Assembly: GCA_902386135.1 (NCBI GenBank) | Contig: CABMIB010000043.1 | Coordinates: 22,109-86,108, forward strand | Source: an uncultured archaeon | GTDB taxonomy: Archaea; Halobacteriota; Methanosarcinia; Methanosarcinales; Methanoperedenaceae | DNA length: 64,000 bases | Direction of reading: 5' to 3' | Notes under the pieces: model-generated | What the model saw: the letters and a program-made list of their open reading frames with translations, nothing else | What the model was told of the DNA's origin: nothing | The model's database searches: none | In this document: piece after piece, positions 1 to 9,528 of the stretch | How the letters are laid out: each line of letters begins with the position of its first letter | How positions within the stretch are numbered: position 1 is the first letter of the stretch | Program-made: the position numbers and the translations under genes

Positions 1-3000
1 CCTGTATTGTTTTCGTGGATCTCATTCTGATGGCAATAATAGCATGCTGTTATCTGCGAAGTATTGTCCCAGTAATTGCCCCATTTCTGACCTGCACTAA
101 GAGCTGTCGAGTGGTTCACTGGTTCAGGTACTTTCGGTGCTCCATCGAACCCGCTAACGCCTGTACCCTGATGGCAGTTGGTACAGTTGGCTGCCTGAGC
201 TCTGCTTGTATCAAAGGTTCCGGTATTCTGGATGAACTTTATCGGGTGGATAGTATCGCTGCTGCTCTGGTTGATATGGCAGTTGCTGCAATCCAGTGTA
301 CCGTTATGTGTCTGCCTGGTTGTATGGCAGTTCTGGCAGAACGTCGCTGTGCTGCCCGGATTCAATGCAGGTCTGGTAAGAGTATTGTTGTGTATCCAGC
401 CGCTGTTATGACAGGTTGAATTGTAACAACCGGGTGAAGCCTGGGTCTGGCTGTGGTTCTGGATTGAACTGTTGTAGCCGGGATTGAGCATTCCGATTGC
501 AAATGCTGTACTTGTGTTCTGGTGACAATAGCTGCAGTTTTCAGCCTGACCTGAATCCCATGTGCGCAGGTCTGTTCTTGGTTTGCCATAATGATAGAAG
601 CTCATGTTCCCGCCTGTGAGCCTGATACCATCACCGGCAAATGTGCCGTAATCAGGATCGCTGTTATTGATTATCATCTCGCTGACATTCTCGTGGCAGT
701 TGATACATGATGCAATGTTCGAGTTTGAGTTCCCGGCTTTTATCTGGCTTCCGTTATAGTAATGTTCACTAACTGTAGGACCGCCCCATGTTACTGATTG
801 CGAATAATAGGCACCAGAGGCGAGGTGGCAGTCATCGCATTTCTTGGGCGTATTATATATATCGCCCATTATCTGGTTGCTCGGGTTGTTTGTAACATTA
901 CCGTCTGTATCGTGGCATGCCCAGCAGGCACCGTCAATCGCTGCAAACCCTGCGCTGGTCGCATTATTACTGTTCATACCTGAATGGACACTGACATTAG
1001 CAGCCACTGTATCGATGTTGTGGTACGGACTGCCTACATAGTGGCAGCTTATACAATCAGCACCACCACTTACTCCCACATTGAGGCTGTGTGAATAGTT
1101 CAACGATGTGGTTCCGTATGCTCCATTCAGGGCATGGCATGACTTGCATTTCTCATCCTTGTATCCACTGGCTACATAACTGGTATGGTTCTCCCAGCCA
1201 CTCTTGCCTGTATTATTGATTGTGATTGTCGGAGGCACAGGGCTCCACTGGCTACCAAGATAATTGGTATTGGCCGCGTCGCTGTAATGGCAATCTGCGC
1301 ACCATGTGGTTGTCTGGAGAGCGCCATTCTTTGTGTTGTTTGAATCAAGTGTGAGATTGCTGATAAGACCTAAAGCAGTATTATTGTGTTTCGTATTACC
1401 GTGGCAGTAATAACATGAACCCTGCTCTGATGTCCAGTACGTGCCCCAGATTGTGCCATTTGAAAGGCTTGCACTATGCTTCAATGGATCAGGGATTATC
1501 GGAGCTGTGCTGAACCCTGGTAATTTAGACTGATGGCAATTGGTACAGTTAACTGCGTTTGTCTTCGCCGTGTCCCAGTTTACGCCGTCCTGCTGGAGAT
1601 ACTGTACTGGATGGATGCTCCTGCTGTTGTTTAAGTGGCACTGCGTACAGTCAAGAGTTCCATTATGCTGCTCCTTATTCTTTATAGTTGCAGTGCCGTT
1701 AGCCCCATGGCAGTTCAGACAGAATGTTGAGTTGGGCAGACTGAACGCCGGTTTATACAGCGTGCTGTTATGTATCCTGCCTGCCTGTGTGGCATGGCAG
1801 TCAGCACAATTAGGACTTGATGCATAGTTGGTTGAGTGATTTGCTATGGTCTTGTTTGCATTATCTATGAATGGGAACACTGTTGATGGGTTGCTATGGC
1901 ACTGATAGCAATACTCGTTAGTTCCCTGAACTGGATAATCTGAGCGCTTCTTGCCATAGTGACTTGTGCTGTTGCTTCCACCATTTGCTCCACCGTATAC
2001 ACTTGCTGAACCGTCAGGATCAAGGTTCTGACCGAGCATCATTTCACTCTTGTTATGACAATCATAGCACGAGGCTACGGCTGCTGTCTTGATGCTGGTA
2101 CCGTTCCAGTAGTGCTGTGTGACGTTGAGTATGCTGTTGGGCGTGAAGTTTGTATTTTGTCCTGCAGACGGGACATGGCAATCCGCACACCTGTAAGGTG
2201 TCTTGTAATTAGATGGATGCCCGCCTACAGATTCACTGCCATCACCATGGCATGCCCAGCATTTCTTGTTTTCTGCTGAGAGAGATGTTACAGCACCACT
2301 GTTCAGGTTCTTATGTATGGCATTGCTGTCGTTCATGGCGCTGACGTTTACAAGTCTTCCTGCACCGGCAATACCACCTATATTATGGCATGAGATACAA
2401 TCCGGGCCGCCTGCTTTACCTTGAGCGGTATTATGCAGGAACCCACTCATATTGGCACTACTGCTCAGCAGCGAGCCGTGGCAACTCTTGCAAGTCTTAT
2501 CATTATAGACACCTAGCGAATGATTATAATAGTTAATATTCCCATTCCAGCTAGTGCCGTTAGTTATTTCAGGAGGTATCGGTAATCCACTGGACGTAAA
2601 TACGCTTTGCATTATTGAATAGTTGCCCGAACTCTTATAGTGACAGTCTGCACACGACGTATTGGCATCTATCAAACCGTACATCGTGTAATTAGGATTC
2701 CACTGGAGAATTCTTCCAAGTGGTGTTGCGTTATGCTTTGTATCGCTGTGACAGTATGTACATGCTGTATTCGTCCCAGGTATCCAATAGTTACCCCAAA
2801 CTGTTCCATTCAAGATGTTATTGCTGTGATGCAGAGGATTCATCATCTTGGGTGGAACGAAACCGACAAGCGAAGAGTCTACGTTTGTTGTCTGGTGACA
2901 TGTCACACAGTCCACAGCACTTGAATTTGACGTTGAGAAGGTATTGTTCTGTGCCAAATACTTTATGCCATGTATATCTTTACCTGCTAACTGTACAGTC

Positions 3001-4112
3001 CCATTTGCATGACATTCTGTACAGTACAGATTCTTATGCTCCACCTTACCATTTATGGGAGCGCTTCCTCCAGGACCATGACATGTCTTACATAAAGTAT
3101 CATTGCTCACTGGTTTTATCAGTGTACTGTTGTGCAATCTTGCAAGGCCCTCTTTTATCGTATCATGACAATCTGCACATTGTGCAGTTTCCGGTCTTGC
3201 AGAGTGGTTTACAATAGAATTATTGAAATCACTCACACCAAATGCCACATTTTCAGTAGAACTGTTGTGACAATATATACAATATGCCGTCTGTGTCAAC
3301 CCAGTCAAATCTGTTCTCTTCATACCGTAATGTGATGGCAACGAGAAGTTTGTACCAGCATTGTCCCCTGTGTATATCACTTTCATTTCCCCTGTATTAT
3401 GACATGCTATACAGGAACTACTGTCATCTGGGACACTTCCTTGTGCCTTTATATTAAGCCCAGATCTGAAGTGATTACTTACAATCGGAGCACCGCTCAC
3501 ATTGGGATATGGTGCAGTTCCATTATGGCAGTCATTACACTTGTATGGGTTGCTATATCTATCACCCATTCCGATGGGTTGCTGACCATTACTCTGATGA
3601 CATGCCCAGCATTTCTTATTTTCTGAACTTATTCCAGTTCCATTAACCGAATTACTGTTAATATTGACATGTACTCCTATATCCATAGCCGTATTATTTA
3701 CAATATGTTGAGTAATACCTCCAATATTATGGCAGGATATGCAATCAGGTCCTCCTAATGATCCAATCTTCACATTATGGCTGAAATTAAGAGAAGTCGC
3801 ACTAGCACTAAGATTGTTATTATGGCAACCCTTACAGGTAGTGTCATCATAACTTGACGAAAGAACACCTGAGTGGTTGTAGAAAGAAGTACCATCACTT
3901 GATGTTGCAGGCACAAGTCCGCTCTTATTTGTTATCTCTGGAGGCTGTGGGTTGAACAGGTTTCCTGTATAATTAGGTGCATTTCCGTAGTGGCAATTTG
4001 CACACCATGTGCTGCCTGTAAGGTTCTGGTTTAGACTGTTCGTCCCTTTGATCGTGTTGATATTCCCCAGTGCAGAAACATTATGGAGCGATTTCCCGTG
4101 ACAGTAATAACA
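1..4112 (-). repeat. Tandem 12-haem protein repeat, period about 1,350 nt
   Basis: CYYCH/CTYCH landmarks on the plus strand start at 30, 1401, 2748 and 4098, so the periods are 1371, 1347 and 1350 nt. Read N to C, each complete unit runs CA(D/N)CH, CK(S/G)CH, CISCH, CWACH, C(D/N)DCH, then seven more variable motifs ending in CYYCH or CTYCH. Three complete units and one 8-haem partial unit at the N-terminal side are visible. The nucleotide repeats have diverged, so the duplication is old. Confidence 0.85.
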
Positions 4113-6533
4113 TGCACTTGTTTGGCTTGTATTGACCCAGTAGCTTGGCTGAGCACCATCCCACAGGGAACCGTTTAGAGGGTCAGTGCTGTGGTTCAGT
4201 GGTACCGGAATCTGGGGTGCATTTCTGCCTGTGTAATTTCCTGCACTTGGCTGGGATTTTAATAATGCCAGGAATGTGGCATTCTGATGGCAGTTAGTAC
4301 AGTTGCCCTGATTGGGGCTGCCGTGATTTACATATCCAGCATTCTGTGAAAAGACCTGTATGGCATGTACATCATCACTGTGACAGAGTGTGCAGTTCAC
4401 ACTTGTATTGTGTTTGTTGTAATTTTGATGGCAGGTCGTACATTGGCTATCTTCTGTGATATTATTTTTAATGAACCGCTGGGATTCATCCGGCTTTGTT
4501 ATGTTGTGCATTGGTCCGTGGCAGATGATACAGGGAATAGTCGAATTTGTATCATGGTAATCTGAAGTAGTGGAATAATTAGAGACTATGCCGTTCAATG
4601 TGGTCTTCTTTGATAGATCGGTTCTATTGTGGCAGTTGCTGCATGAACCTATTACCATATTGGTTGTATGCTGACTGATACTTCCATGACAGCTCGGATT
4701 ATCGCAGGTCAGATTGCTATGTACATCCGAAGTGTTCATGGAAGGAGTGGAACCCTGCCCATTGTATGAAAGATGACAATACATACAGACATTGGACGAC
4801 TGGTGCGCACCATCTCGACCTACAACAGCATCATGTCCGCTCAAATAAGGTGAGTTAATTGGCGCTCCTGTAGTCAAGGTTTGAGATCCATGCCCACCGC
4901 AGCCCGCCCCTCCGCCGCAGCCCCACCAGTTGTAGATAAATGAAGTGCTGTCATTCAAGCCAAAAGCTGTAGCATTAACTACGATTTGCCATTTCCCATA
5001 ATAGTTTGCACCATTCAAGTCATGGGTAACATTGACAAGTCCGTTGCTATCAGTTGATTTAGTCAACGTGTAATCCGTGGTACCAAGCGGGTTTTTAAGG
5101 GTGAAATTCACATTGGTATTCGGCACCGGCATCCCGTTTTGGTCGAGCACCATTGCCCACATCGTTATTGTTGTCTCGTTCCCCAAAAAGTAATTAGTTC
5201 CCCAGTTGTTGGACGGATTCTTGAAACCTGTTCCGTTGAAAGAACCTGTATTGGGGTCGTCAAGGACGACGTATCTATTACTGGCTACCAGTATTCTCCC
5301 AGTCATCTGCGTGGGAGGCATCAGTGTAAGCGAAATATTAGCATTGCTCACCGCAGCGCCATTTACTGTTTTTGTAACAGAGTTATCGGTGTAACCAGTC
5401 TTACTGGCTGTTATATTATAGGTGCCATTGTTCACCATGAAGCTATAATATCCTGCAGAATCTGTGGCAGTGCTTGAGCCTATATTCAGAGTAACAGTTG
5501 CAGCAAATATGGCTGCACTGCTTGATTTATCAGTAACGTAGCCAGACAATTGATACGTTTGTCCAGGCGGTAGAGGTGATAAGGGGATATTGGCATTGAT
5601 GACATTTGCGCCATTGATAGTTGTAGATGTAGAGTTTGTGGTATAACCGCTGAGGGTTGCGTTTATCGTATATGTGCCATTGGATAGATTCCCGAAGTTA
5701 TAATAGCCGGTGGCATTTGTGGTCGTACTTAGACCCGTATTGGTCTGAACTACGGCTCCACTCAGAGGAGAACCGCTGGTTTTGTTTGTCACGTAGCCTG
5801 ATATATTGTATGAAGAAACAATTGAAGTCGCAATATCTACCCTAATTGAGCTATCATAACCACTGGTTGTTCGATAAGTATAGAATCTTGGCGCTATACT
5901 AGATGTTGTTCTCATCCATATGCGTACAGCTGATTTTTTACCAGCCGGAATAATACCAGATGAGCTGCTAAAAGATACCGGATATGAATTTTGTGTATTG
6001 GATGATACTCCTGTTGTTTCACTCGAATTAAACAAGTTAACGAAATTATCTGGAGCTCCACTCGGGTCGTAATATCCAAATTCTAATTTTCCATATACTG
6101 TTCCGCTATAACCACTGCCATGATCCATAGAGATTGAACCATTAATACCAGTAACAGTTGTATCAGTTGAATAAGCTGAATTGTTTACAAAAAATGCATA
6201 CATCTGTTGTCCGCTAAAACTAGAAAATTGTATAGTACTGCTGGTTGTACCCGATGGATCTAAAAGTAATCCAGTTCTGAAGGAGCTATAAGTGCTGCCA
6301 CAAGCGCTATCAGTAGTATCAGTGCCTATGGAAGTGCCACTATTACACCTTAAAGCATCTCGATCTATGGCTGCGCTTGCCCCCCCGCTGAAAACCGCGA
6401 TAACCAGTGTAAAAATGATTAATGTCCGCAATACTCTTGCATGTTTCTCTTGTACATGATTCGACGACAAAATTCTTACTATACTTAGTGTATTTTTGTA
6501 TCCCTGGTCATCTTCTGATATCATTTTTTCCAT
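1..6533 (-). CDS. Giant secreted multihaem c-type cytochrome, at least 44 haems (3' end beyond window)
   Basis: The frame stays open from an ATG at 6533 (second in-frame ATG at 6524) to the left edge, giving at least 2,177 residues. An n-region of about 36 residues precedes a hydrophobic signal segment (about residues 37-60, ending SGGASA). Next come Ser/Thr/Asn-rich beta domains, including two carboxypeptidase-regulatory-like repeats (SGYVTNK and SGYVTDK, about 240-410), then an Ig-like region. From residue 583 to about 2168 I count 44 haem motifs: 42 CXXCH and two CX4CH. Motif identity recurs every 12 haems (about 450 residues), e.g. CWACH-CISCH-CKxCH triplets and CYYCH at residues 808, 1707 and 2164. 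It lies downstream of resB, ccsA and a small membrane gene on the same strand. Expected role: extracellular or S-layer-associated electron conduit (inference). Whether the missing C-terminus carries an anchor is unknown. Confidence 0.93.
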   Translation of the reverse strand, partial: MEKMISEDDQGYKNTLSIVRILSSNHVQEKHARVLRTLIIFTLVIAVFSGGASAAIDRDALRCNSGTSIGTDTTDSACGSTYSSFRTGLLLDPSGTTSSTIQFSSFSGQQMYAFFVNNSAYSTDTTVTGINGSISMDHGSGYSGTVYGKLEFGYYDPSGAPDNFVNLFNSSETTGVSSNTQNSYPVSFSSSSGIIPAGKKSAVRIWMRTTSSIAPRFYTYRTTSGYDSSIRVDIATSIVSSYNISGYVTNKTSGSPLSGAVVQTNTGLSTTTNATGYYNFGNLSNGTYTINATLSGYTTNSTSTTINGANVINANIPLSPLPPGQTYQLSGYVTDKSSSAAIFAATVTLNIGSSTATDSAGYYSFMVNNGTYNITASKTGYTDNSVTKTVNGAAVSNANISLTLMPPTQMTGRILVASNRYVVLDDPNTGSFNGTGFKNPSNNWGTNYFLGNETTITMWAMVLDQNGMPVPNTNVNFTLKNPLGTTDYTLTKSTDSNGLVNVTHDLNGANYYGKWQIVVNATAFGLNDSTSFIYNWWGCGGGAGCGGHGSQTLTTGAPINSPYLSGHDAVVGRDGAHQSSNVCMYCHLSYNGQGSTPSMNTSDVHSNLTCDNPSCHGSISQHTTNMVIGSCSNCHNRTDLSKKTTLNGIVSNYSTTSDYHDTNSTIPCIICHGPMHNITKPDESQRFIKNNITEDSQCTTCHQNYNKHNTSVNCTLCHSDDVHAIQVFSQNAGYVNHGSPNQGNCTNCHQNATFLALLKSQPSAGNYTGRNAPQIPVPLNHSTDPLNGSLWDGAQPSYWVNTSQTSACYYCHGKSLHNVSALGNINTIKGTNSLNQNLTGSTWCANCHYGNAPNYTGNLFNPQPPEITNKSGLVPATSSDGTSFYNHSGVLSSSYDDTTCKGCHNNNLSASATSLNFSHNVKIGSLGGPDCISCHNIGGITQHIVNNTAMDIGVHVNINSNSVNGTGISSENKKCWACHQSNGQQPIGMGDRYSNPYKCNDCHNGTAPYPNVSGAPIVSNHFRSGLNIKAQGSVPDDSSSCIACHNTGEMKVIYTGDNAGTNFSLPSHYGMKRTDLTGLTQTAYCIYCHNSSTENVAFGVSDFNNSIVNHSARPETAQCADCHDTIKEGLARLHNSTLIKPVSNDTLCKTCHGPGGSAPINGKVEHKNLYCTECHANGTVQLAGKDIHGIKYLAQNNTFSTSNSSAVDCVTCHQTTNVDSSLVGFVPPKMMNPLHHSNNILNGTVWGNYWIPGTNTACTYCHSDTKHNATPLGRILQWNPNYTMYGLIDANTSCADCHYKSSGNYSIMQSVFTSSGLPIPPEITNGTSWNGNINYYNHSLGVYNDKTCKSCHGSLLSSSANMSGFLHNTAQGKAGGPDCISCHNIGGIAGAGRLVNVSAMNDSNAIHKNLNSGAVTSLSAENKKCWACHGDGSESVGGHPSNYKTPYRCADCHVPSAGQNTNFTPNSILNVTQHYWNGTSIKTAAVASCYDCHNKSEMMLGQNLDPDGSASVYGGANGGSNSTSHYGKKRSDYPVQGTNEYCYQCHSNPSTVFPFIDNANKTIANHSTNYASSPNCADCHATQAGRIHNSTLYKPAFSLPNSTFCLNCHGANGTATIKNKEQHNGTLDCTQCHLNNSRSIHPVQYLQQDGVNWDTAKTNAVNCTNCHQSKLPGFSTAPIIPDPLKHSASLSNGTIWGTYWTSEQGSCYYCHGNTKHNNTALGLISNLTLDSNNTKNGALQTTTWCADCHYSDAANTNYLGSQWSPVPPTITINNTGKSGWENHTSYVASGYKDEKCKSCHALNGAYGTTSLNYSHSLNVGVSGGADCISCHYVGSPYHNIDTVAANVSVHSGMNSNNATSAGFAAIDGACWACHDTDGNVTNNPSNQIMGDIYNTPKKCDDCHLASGAYYSQSVTWGGPTVSEHYYNGSQIKAGNSNSNIASCINCHENVSEMIINNSDPDYGTFAGDGIRLTGGNMSFYHYGKPRTDLRTWDSGQAENCSYCHQNTSTAFAIGMLNPGYNSSIQNHSQTQASPGCYNSTCHNSGWIHNNTLTRPALNPGSTATFCQNCHTTRQTHNGTLDCSNCHINQSSSDTIHPIKFIQNTGTFDTSRAQAANCTNCHQGTGVSGFDGAPKVPEPVNHSTALSAGQKWGNYWDNTSQITACYYCHQNEIHENNT

Positions 6534-6631
6534 CCTATCCTTGTTTAACAATCAACGTAGTCCATTTTAGGTACACCCATAGGGAACTACTGTTCCGTAA
6601 TCCTATCTGTATTTCTGAATAATTTCTTTAG

Positions 6632-6645
6632 TTAAATATGTTTCG
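6632..6645 (-). promoter_or_regulatory. BRE/TATA promoter of the giant cytochrome gene
   Basis: On the minus strand the sequence CGAAACATATTTAAC reads as an archaeal BRE followed by a TATA box. It lies about 100 nt upstream of the ATG at 6533 and predicts a leader of roughly 80 nt. The giant gene may therefore have its own promoter despite following resB-ccsA on the same strand. Confidence 0.5.
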
Positions 6646-6759
6646 ATTTCCCAGGGTTATTTATCATTATTTTTAATTAACAAAATCTGTTTGAAAAAAG
6701 CTTGGTGGCAGGATTGGCTTGATCTTTATCCACAGCTTTAGGTTTTGGGATGTCCTCAT

Positions 6760-7110
6760 TCAATGAAAAGTCATTCTGTAGGCAAAATAGCCACTAATGC
6801 CAAAAATTATTAGTAATAGAATATGCTTGATTACCAGCATTTTCCGCCTGGTCTTTTCTATGTCTGCCCCATAAAAATTGTCCAGATATGTAAAAGTACG
6901 TATTCCACCTGTGGCAAAAATTACCACCGTTGTCCCCAAAATGTTCCAGAAGAAGAATCGTTCTATTATATTTATAATGTCAGCCACCGCAGTATATTTT
7001 TCCTGGAAATTGTGCAAAAACATGATTACGATCAGGGAAGATAGCCAATAACCTGTAGCAAGGTCGTGGATAAAGCCATTCAGAACAACTGCGGTTTTTC
7101 TTAGATTCAT
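6760..7110 (-). CDS. Small integral membrane protein next to ccsA
   Basis: This 116-residue protein has three or four hydrophobic segments (about 20-35, 50-66, 90-113) and a central Gly/Thr/Arg/Phe stretch (GGIRTFTYLDNFYG). A clear ribosome-binding site (GAGGT) precedes the ATG. It lies 41 nt downstream of ccsA on the same strand, between the cytochrome maturation genes and the giant cytochrome, which suggests a role in haem or cytochrome handling. It loosely resembles CopD-like or DUF membrane proteins, but I do not recognise a specific family. Confidence 0.65.
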   Translation of the reverse strand: MNLRKTAVVLNGFIHDLATGYWLSSLIVIMFLHNFQEKYTAVADIINIIERFFFWNILGTTVVIFATGGIRTFTYLDNFYGADIEKTRRKMLVIKHILLLIIFGISGYFAYRMTFH

Positions 7111-7151
7111 AATTATTTACCTCAAAAGATTTATTCAAGAAGATTTAAATT

Positions 7152-8003
7152 TCATGAAGTTAAATAACTTGTATGAAGGCCTGAGTACACATATCCAACA
7201 CCTAAAAATGAGAACGCCAGGATGAATATGCTGAAAATGATTAACCATGCTATCCTCCTTCCAGACCATCCGACATTCAATCTCAGATGCAGGCAAATCC
7301 CGTATGTGAGCCATGTGATCAAAGACCATGTCTCTATGGGGTCCCAGCCCCAGTACCTGCCCCACGTCTGGTTCGCCCAGATGGCGCCGGCACCTATCAT
7401 TATTGTAAGAAACAGCAGCCCGAAAGCTACGAAACGGTATATCAGTTCGTCCATAACCTTTAACCGGGGCAGTTTATTGTAAAACGAATCATCATTTTCT
7501 ATTTCCGTTCCGGCGTTATTTGAATGACGTTCTTTCAAAATATAAAGTGCAGCTACTCCCACAGCCACCAGTATCGAGCCGAAGGCAAGACTTGCAAAAC
7601 CCACATGGGCTATCAACCAGTAGCTTTGAAGAGAGGCAGGTATCATCTGAATATCCCTTGAATATGTTGAACCTACACCCATAATCAACAGCGATACAGG
7701 CATTACTATAAAGCCGGCAATCTTTATCTTTTCAATTTTTTGCTGGACTAGCAGGAAAATGACAACTGAAAACCAGGCAAATTTTGATAAGACCTCGAAC
7801 ATGCTTATATAAGGCCCGTGTCCTGTTTCTATCCACCGCAAAGCTATGGATACGCTGTGGAACAGCAATCCGACAAGTGCGGCGCTGACCGCTAGATTTA
7901 GTTTTTCGTCTTTCTTGAAAACAAGACAGTATATATACAAAATTGAACTGATCGCATATAGCGTTGTGGCTGTCAGGTACATGATCCAGTCAATCTGTCC
8001 CAT
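7152..8003 (-). CDS. ccsA: Cytochrome c assembly protein CcsA/ResC
   Basis: A 283-residue polytopic membrane protein of the haem-handling (HHP) superfamily. The tryptophan-rich WWD signature is visible near residues 215-235 (WGRYWGWDPIETWSLITW), with flanking His residues in membrane segments (GHGPY, IAHVGF, ICLHLR). In System II, CcsA with ResB/Ccs1 moves haem outward and ligates it to CXXCH motifs of exported apocytochromes. The start overlaps the 3' end of resB by 14 nt, and a GAGAGGTT ribosome-binding site lies inside resB, indicating translational coupling. Length is near normal for bacterial and archaeal CcsA. It clearly serves the multihaem genes on either side. Confidence 0.9.
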   Translation of the reverse strand: MGQIDWIMYLTATTLYAISSILYIYCLVFKKDEKLNLAVSAALVGLLFHSVSIALRWIETGHGPYISMFEVLSKFAWFSVVIFLLVQQKIEKIKIAGFIVMPVSLLIMGVGSTYSRDIQMIPASLQSYWLIAHVGFASLAFGSILVAVGVAALYILKERHSNNAGTEIENDDSFYNKLPRLKVMDELIYRFVAFGLLFLTIMIGAGAIWANQTWGRYWGWDPIETWSLITWLTYGICLHLRLNVGWSGRRIAWLIIFSIFILAFSFLGVGYVYSGLHTSYLTS

Positions 8004-9402
8004 TTGATAACCTCTCTTTGATTTTGTTTACAATACTGCAATACTCTTCTTCATACAGGGATCTGAACTTATCCGCCCTTCCTCCGATATAGATTTCTAT
8101 CGCGCTGTTGTTTTCGTCCTTAACGAGATCGACCCAGACCTTTTTAGGGATTATAAAAAAAGATATCACCAGGCTCAGGGTTAAAAGCCCGATTCCAACG
8201 TACACTAAAAGCGTACCGTCATCTTTCACGACATAAAAATTACTCCAGTACTTTATGTCATAGAAACTAAGATATTTATCGGATATCTTGACTGTATCAT
8301 TGAGTCTCAGCGTCCCATTGTATATCTCCTTTCCTCTATCAAATACCTTAAGGAACAGGATTGGAGTTTGTTTCACATCCGACTCCATAATTTTTTCTGA
8401 CGTTAAATTTGAGGTCATATACACCATCAAACCGCCCTTAAGTCCAGTGTTTCCCATTTCAAAATACGTAACATACCTCCCGCTGTTATCATTATCAGAC
8501 GCTGTTATATAAGAGCCTGAGTAGACCGTCCCATCCGGGTTCCTTAAAATCAGCAGGGGCGCCAGGCCATAGACATTTCCGAGAAAAGTGTAACCCCCAT
8601 ATGTCATCATATGGTTTGAATAGACAATATCCGTTTTTACTTTCTGTCCGTTCTCTGTTATATCAAGCTTTCCTGCAGGTCCACGCGATGTCCCAGTTTC
8701 ATCCTTATAATCAGGATAGAACTTCTCAAGATTGATATCGAATCCCTGGTGTTTTTCATAAAAAAAAGGACCTTCGTTAATAAACATATAATTCCCATGC
8801 TCCTCCGAAAGTGTCTGCCCTTCTATTAATCGCATATCCCCTTCCATCCTGGATACACCTCCATATACCGAGGCAACTATGATAAAAAGTATGCAGGCAT
8901 GGAACAGCGGCGTACCAAATGCTCCGATCCTGTTCTTTTCGGCAAACATGCGGTTTTCTTCCTGAGTTACTTTATACCCGCACGACCTGAGTACAGAACT
9001 TATTAAAGAACTGACCTGACCGCCCTCTTTTCCTGCCCTGATCGATGTGCTATTTTCAAGCCCGCTGATATAAGCTTTATTCTGGAATTGTTTTTTACCC
9101 GATCTTTTAATAGCGGTACTGAACATATTTGACGTACAGAAGAGGGTATTTATAAAAAGAAGCGATGCAAGACTTATAAATATAAATGATGAAAAAAGAT
9201 TTGTCAGACCGAGTTTCTCAAATAATGCAGCCAGGGAAGGATGATTGTTTCTCCAGGTGTTGTAAACATCAGGCTTGAGCTGTGATTTCTGCGGTATATG
9301 CGTCCCTATTATTGAAAAAATAATAATAAGAAAAATAAGAACTATAGCAAGCTTCCGGGATTTAAAAAAATTGGATACTTTTTTTCCTGCATTAAAATCC
9401 AT
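7990..9402 (-). CDS. resB: Cytochrome c biogenesis protein ResB/Ccs1
   Basis: A 470-residue protein with ResB architecture. Two N-terminal membrane segments (about 17-37 and 68-90) bracket a short loop; a third lies near 165-183 (FHACILFIIVASVYGG). A large extracytoplasmic domain follows (about 185-400), then a C-terminal membrane segment (about 405-425) and a charged tail. ResB partners with CcsA in System II haem ligation. It is the first gene of the run resB-ccsA-small membrane protein-giant cytochrome. A purine-rich AAGGAAAG ribosome-binding site precedes the ATG. Confidence 0.88.
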   Translation of the reverse strand: MDFNAGKKVSNFFKSRKLAIVLIFLIIIFSIIGTHIPQKSQLKPDVYNTWRNNHPSLAALFEKLGLTNLFSSFIFISLASLLFINTLFCTSNMFSTAIKRSGKKQFQNKAYISGLENSTSIRAGKEGGQVSSLISSVLRSCGYKVTQEENRMFAEKNRIGAFGTPLFHACILFIIVASVYGGVSRMEGDMRLIEGQTLSEEHGNYMFINEGPFFYEKHQGFDINLEKFYPDYKDETGTSRGPAGKLDITENGQKVKTDIVYSNHMMTYGGYTFLGNVYGLAPLLILRNPDGTVYSGSYITASDNDNSGRYVTYFEMGNTGLKGGLMVYMTSNLTSEKIMESDVKQTPILFLKVFDRGKEIYNGTLRLNDTVKISDKYLSFYDIKYWSNFYVVKDDGTLLVYVGIGLLTLSLVISFFIIPKKVWVDLVKDENNSAIEIYIGGRADKFRSLYEEEYCSIVNKIKERLSNGTD

Positions 9403-9495
9403 TATTTTATCTTTCCTTACTTGATATGTTATTATAATTCCGTTCTTTGAAATGGATTTCCGGGTTCATAAGATATTCAATTAAACCAAGTTAAG

Positions 9496-9503
9496 TATAA
9501 ATA
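9496..9503 (+). promoter_or_regulatory. TATA box of the thioredoxin-like gene; probably leaderless mRNA
   Basis: TATAAATA starts 33 nt before the ATG at 9529, and no Shine-Dalgarno sequence lies between them. This spacing predicts transcription starting at or next to the start codon. The divergent resB start at 9402 shares the intergenic region. Confidence 0.5.
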
Positions 9504-9528
9504 ACTTTGCAGACGATGTAAACAAAAA

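Noticed and set aside
15..6622. Many plus-strand ORFs of 60-165 codons across the first 6.6 kb
   Set aside because: They are cysteine-rich shadows of the minus-strand giant cytochrome frame, which is continuous and carries regularly spaced haem motifs. None has a signal peptide or coherent domain.
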